Positions 21,462-22,637 of a stretch of 22,637 bases of DNA are shown piece by piece. The notes beneath the pieces were generated by a model, which was not told the origin of the DNA, ran no database searches, and worked only from the letters and a program-made list of their open reading frames with translations. Location: positions 600,659 through 623,295 of the forward strand of contig BJOX01000293.1 in NCBI GenBank assembly GCA_009731375.1, in the 5' to 3' direction. The position numbers were made by a program, and so were the translations under genes. The first letter of the stretch is position 1; every line of letters begins with the position of its first letter. Source of the DNA: Paulinella micropora (taxonomy: Eukaryota; Cercozoa; Imbricatea; Euglyphida).

Positions 21462-22637
21462 CAAATTGTTGGCGCAAAGTTGCTTTACGCATCGGCTTTT
21501 TGGGATCTGCCGGGCGCCAACAAGCTGAGTAAGCTGGAGGGCGCGTTGGTAGCGCCCCTGCGGGTCATCTTGAGTGCTGGTACGCGCACAAGCGGCTGCA
21601 TCACCAGGGGTTTAGGCCGCACGCCGAGTTTTAGCATCCTTGCCAAGGCGGCCCGGCTTCGGTTCCTAGGGCGCATCGAGTTACTGGGCAACACAGCGCT
21701 AACACGCAGGCTTTACAACACGGGTCGGTGCAAATGGAAGGAAGATACGGAAAATTTGATCTTAGCAGATCACAGGCTGCGGGAGGGCTTGGATGCGCTC
21801 AAGCGGGTCGTGAACGAAGATGGCACGGTAGATGATAAGGACTGGCGGGCCGCTCTGGCGAACTGGAACGAGGTGGTAAAGCAATGGTCTGTCCGGCAGG
21901 AAGTAGCTGGCTGGGAGCGGCAGGCTAAGCCCTCTGATGGGCTTAGGGTGCTGCTTAGCCAGATGTCTTCCCGCTCTGCTTTCCCACGTTGGCGGGCGCT
22001 GGAGGGGGGAAGTCACAACCTTATCAGAAGGCGATTGTTGAGCTGCAACAATCGCCTTCGCCTCTACCGATCCAAATTTGGCTCATGCTCGCCGGACTGC
22101 TCAAGCTGTTTCGCCTTGTGTGGCACTGAGGTTAACGAGTCGTTACGTCACTTCCTGCTGCATTGCCCAACGTTTGCGAGCTCTCGTGAGGCACTGTTTA
22201 AGTTTATCGATGAGGCGCAAGCCCGGCAGCCCCTCATGCTGAAGCGAGGAGGGCTTTATCACAGGGCACTGCGGGAGGCGGAGGAGGAGATGAAGCTCTT
22301 CAAAGAGGAATGGCTGAAGGGGGAGGATGAAAAGATGGCGGCGATGCTCGGCATTTTGTTTATCCCTGTCCCAGAAGAGGTGAAGGAGGAGTTAGGGAGG
22401 TTTGTTGCCACCATCTCGAAGGAGTGGGAGGAGTTGGAGGCGCAGATCAGGGAGGCACAGGGGGCGGAGGAGGAGGAGGAGGTGATCGACCTCACGGTAG
22501 TTCAGGAGGTGGGTAGAAGGAGGAGGGGAAGGCCTAGTCAGGTAGAATGTCTGGCTAGATCTGTTGTAGGTGGAGGTCAGCGCAGCGTCGCGGACTTCTT
22601 CTCGGCAGATAACTCCTCTCACTCCTTGCACCCACTT
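21462..22637 (+). pseudogene. LINE C-terminal region with Cys/His motif, SIM-, AT-hook- and PIP-like motifs
   Basis: After the TAG the same frame stays open for 392 codons to the window edge. At about 22085-22172 it has the LINE C-terminal Cys/His motif: CSPDCSSC, then LCGTEVNESLRHFLLHCP. An acidic and helical region follows. Near the end come EEEEEVIDLTVV (SUMO-interaction-like, core 22482-22496), RRRRGRP (AT-hook core, 22515-22535) and QRSVADFF (PIP-box pattern Q-x-x-V-x-x-F-F, 22578-22601). The real C-terminus and 3' UTR lie outside the window. Confidence 0.75.
22027..22059 (+). other. 14-bp perfect hairpin within the LINE coding region
   Basis: GAAGGCGATTGTTG (22027-22040) and CAACAATCGCCTTC (22046-22059) are exact reverse complements around a 5-nt loop AGCTG. 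Confidence 0.85.

Larger units (their letters stand above)
16141..22637 (+). mobile_element. decayed APE-type LINE (non-LTR retrotransposon), 3' end beyond window
   Basis: In order it contains two copies of a leader, an RRM-like N-terminal domain, an apurinic-type endonuclease, a reverse transcriptase, and a C-terminal Cys/His motif and basic tail. It belongs broadly with the endonuclease-bearing L1/Jockey-like LINEs; I cannot place the clade. It carries two in-phase TAG stops, three frameshifts and a substituted catalytic residue, so this copy is not autonomous. Confidence 0.85.

Overview
This is a nuclear eukaryotic window, probably from a protist or early-branching opisthokont-like lineage that I cannot name. 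The evidence is coding sequence split by GT-AG introns, calponin-homology (CH) domains, a LINE with endonuclease and reverse transcriptase, a tRNA-derived SINE, and a very heavy load of tetranucleotide microsatellites. Everything I can call lies on the + strand. Four N gaps (1977-2923, 4892-4901, 13061-13073, 17166-17257) limit the reading.

Region 1 (about 107-12692) is one long gene that I reconstruct from about 21 phase-compatible exons; its 5' end is outside the window. It encodes a CH domain, a coiled coil, a long charged exon with nine heptad-like repeats, a Q-rich segment, a PH-like domain followed by an unrecognised helical region, a cysteine-rich cluster, and Ser/Pro-rich tails ending in a CxxC...CxxC zinc-ribbon-like pair. 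Many of its introns are almost pure short tandem repeats running from donor to acceptor. Two introns carry inserted elements. The intron between the exons at 4594-4635 and 5740-7047 carries a clear group I intron ribozyme core (P3, P4, P5, P6 and P7 can all be paired), followed by a 3' end that recurs elsewhere in the window and runs into (TATC)n.

Region 2 (12700-13850) is a nest of short structured repeats: a 290-bp segment about 99% identical to one at 3851-4140, two copies of a 129-bp hairpin-rich unit, and a short insert with the same retroposon 3' end and (TATC)n tail, flanked by 34-bp direct repeats that look like a target-site duplication. Region 3 (13855-15514) is a complete small gene for a single-CH-domain protein (about 145 aa, five exons), with a polyadenylation signal.

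Region 4 (15720-22637) is mobile DNA: (ATT)n, a tRNA-derived SINE with an encoded CCA, more (ATT)n, then a decayed APE-type LINE with two copies of its 5' leader, an RRM-like N-terminal domain fused in frame to the endonuclease, a reverse transcriptase and a C-terminal zinc motif. The LINE has two in-phase stops, three frameshifts and a lost catalytic aspartate. Its C-terminus, still open at the window edge, carries a SUMO-interaction-like motif, an AT-hook and a PIP-box in a row.

The points most worth following are the group I ribozyme carried by what looks like a microsatellite-tailed retroposon in a spliceosomal intron, repeated tandem copying of exon edges with their splice sites at four loci, introns made of tandem donor motifs, and the LINE C-terminal motif cluster.
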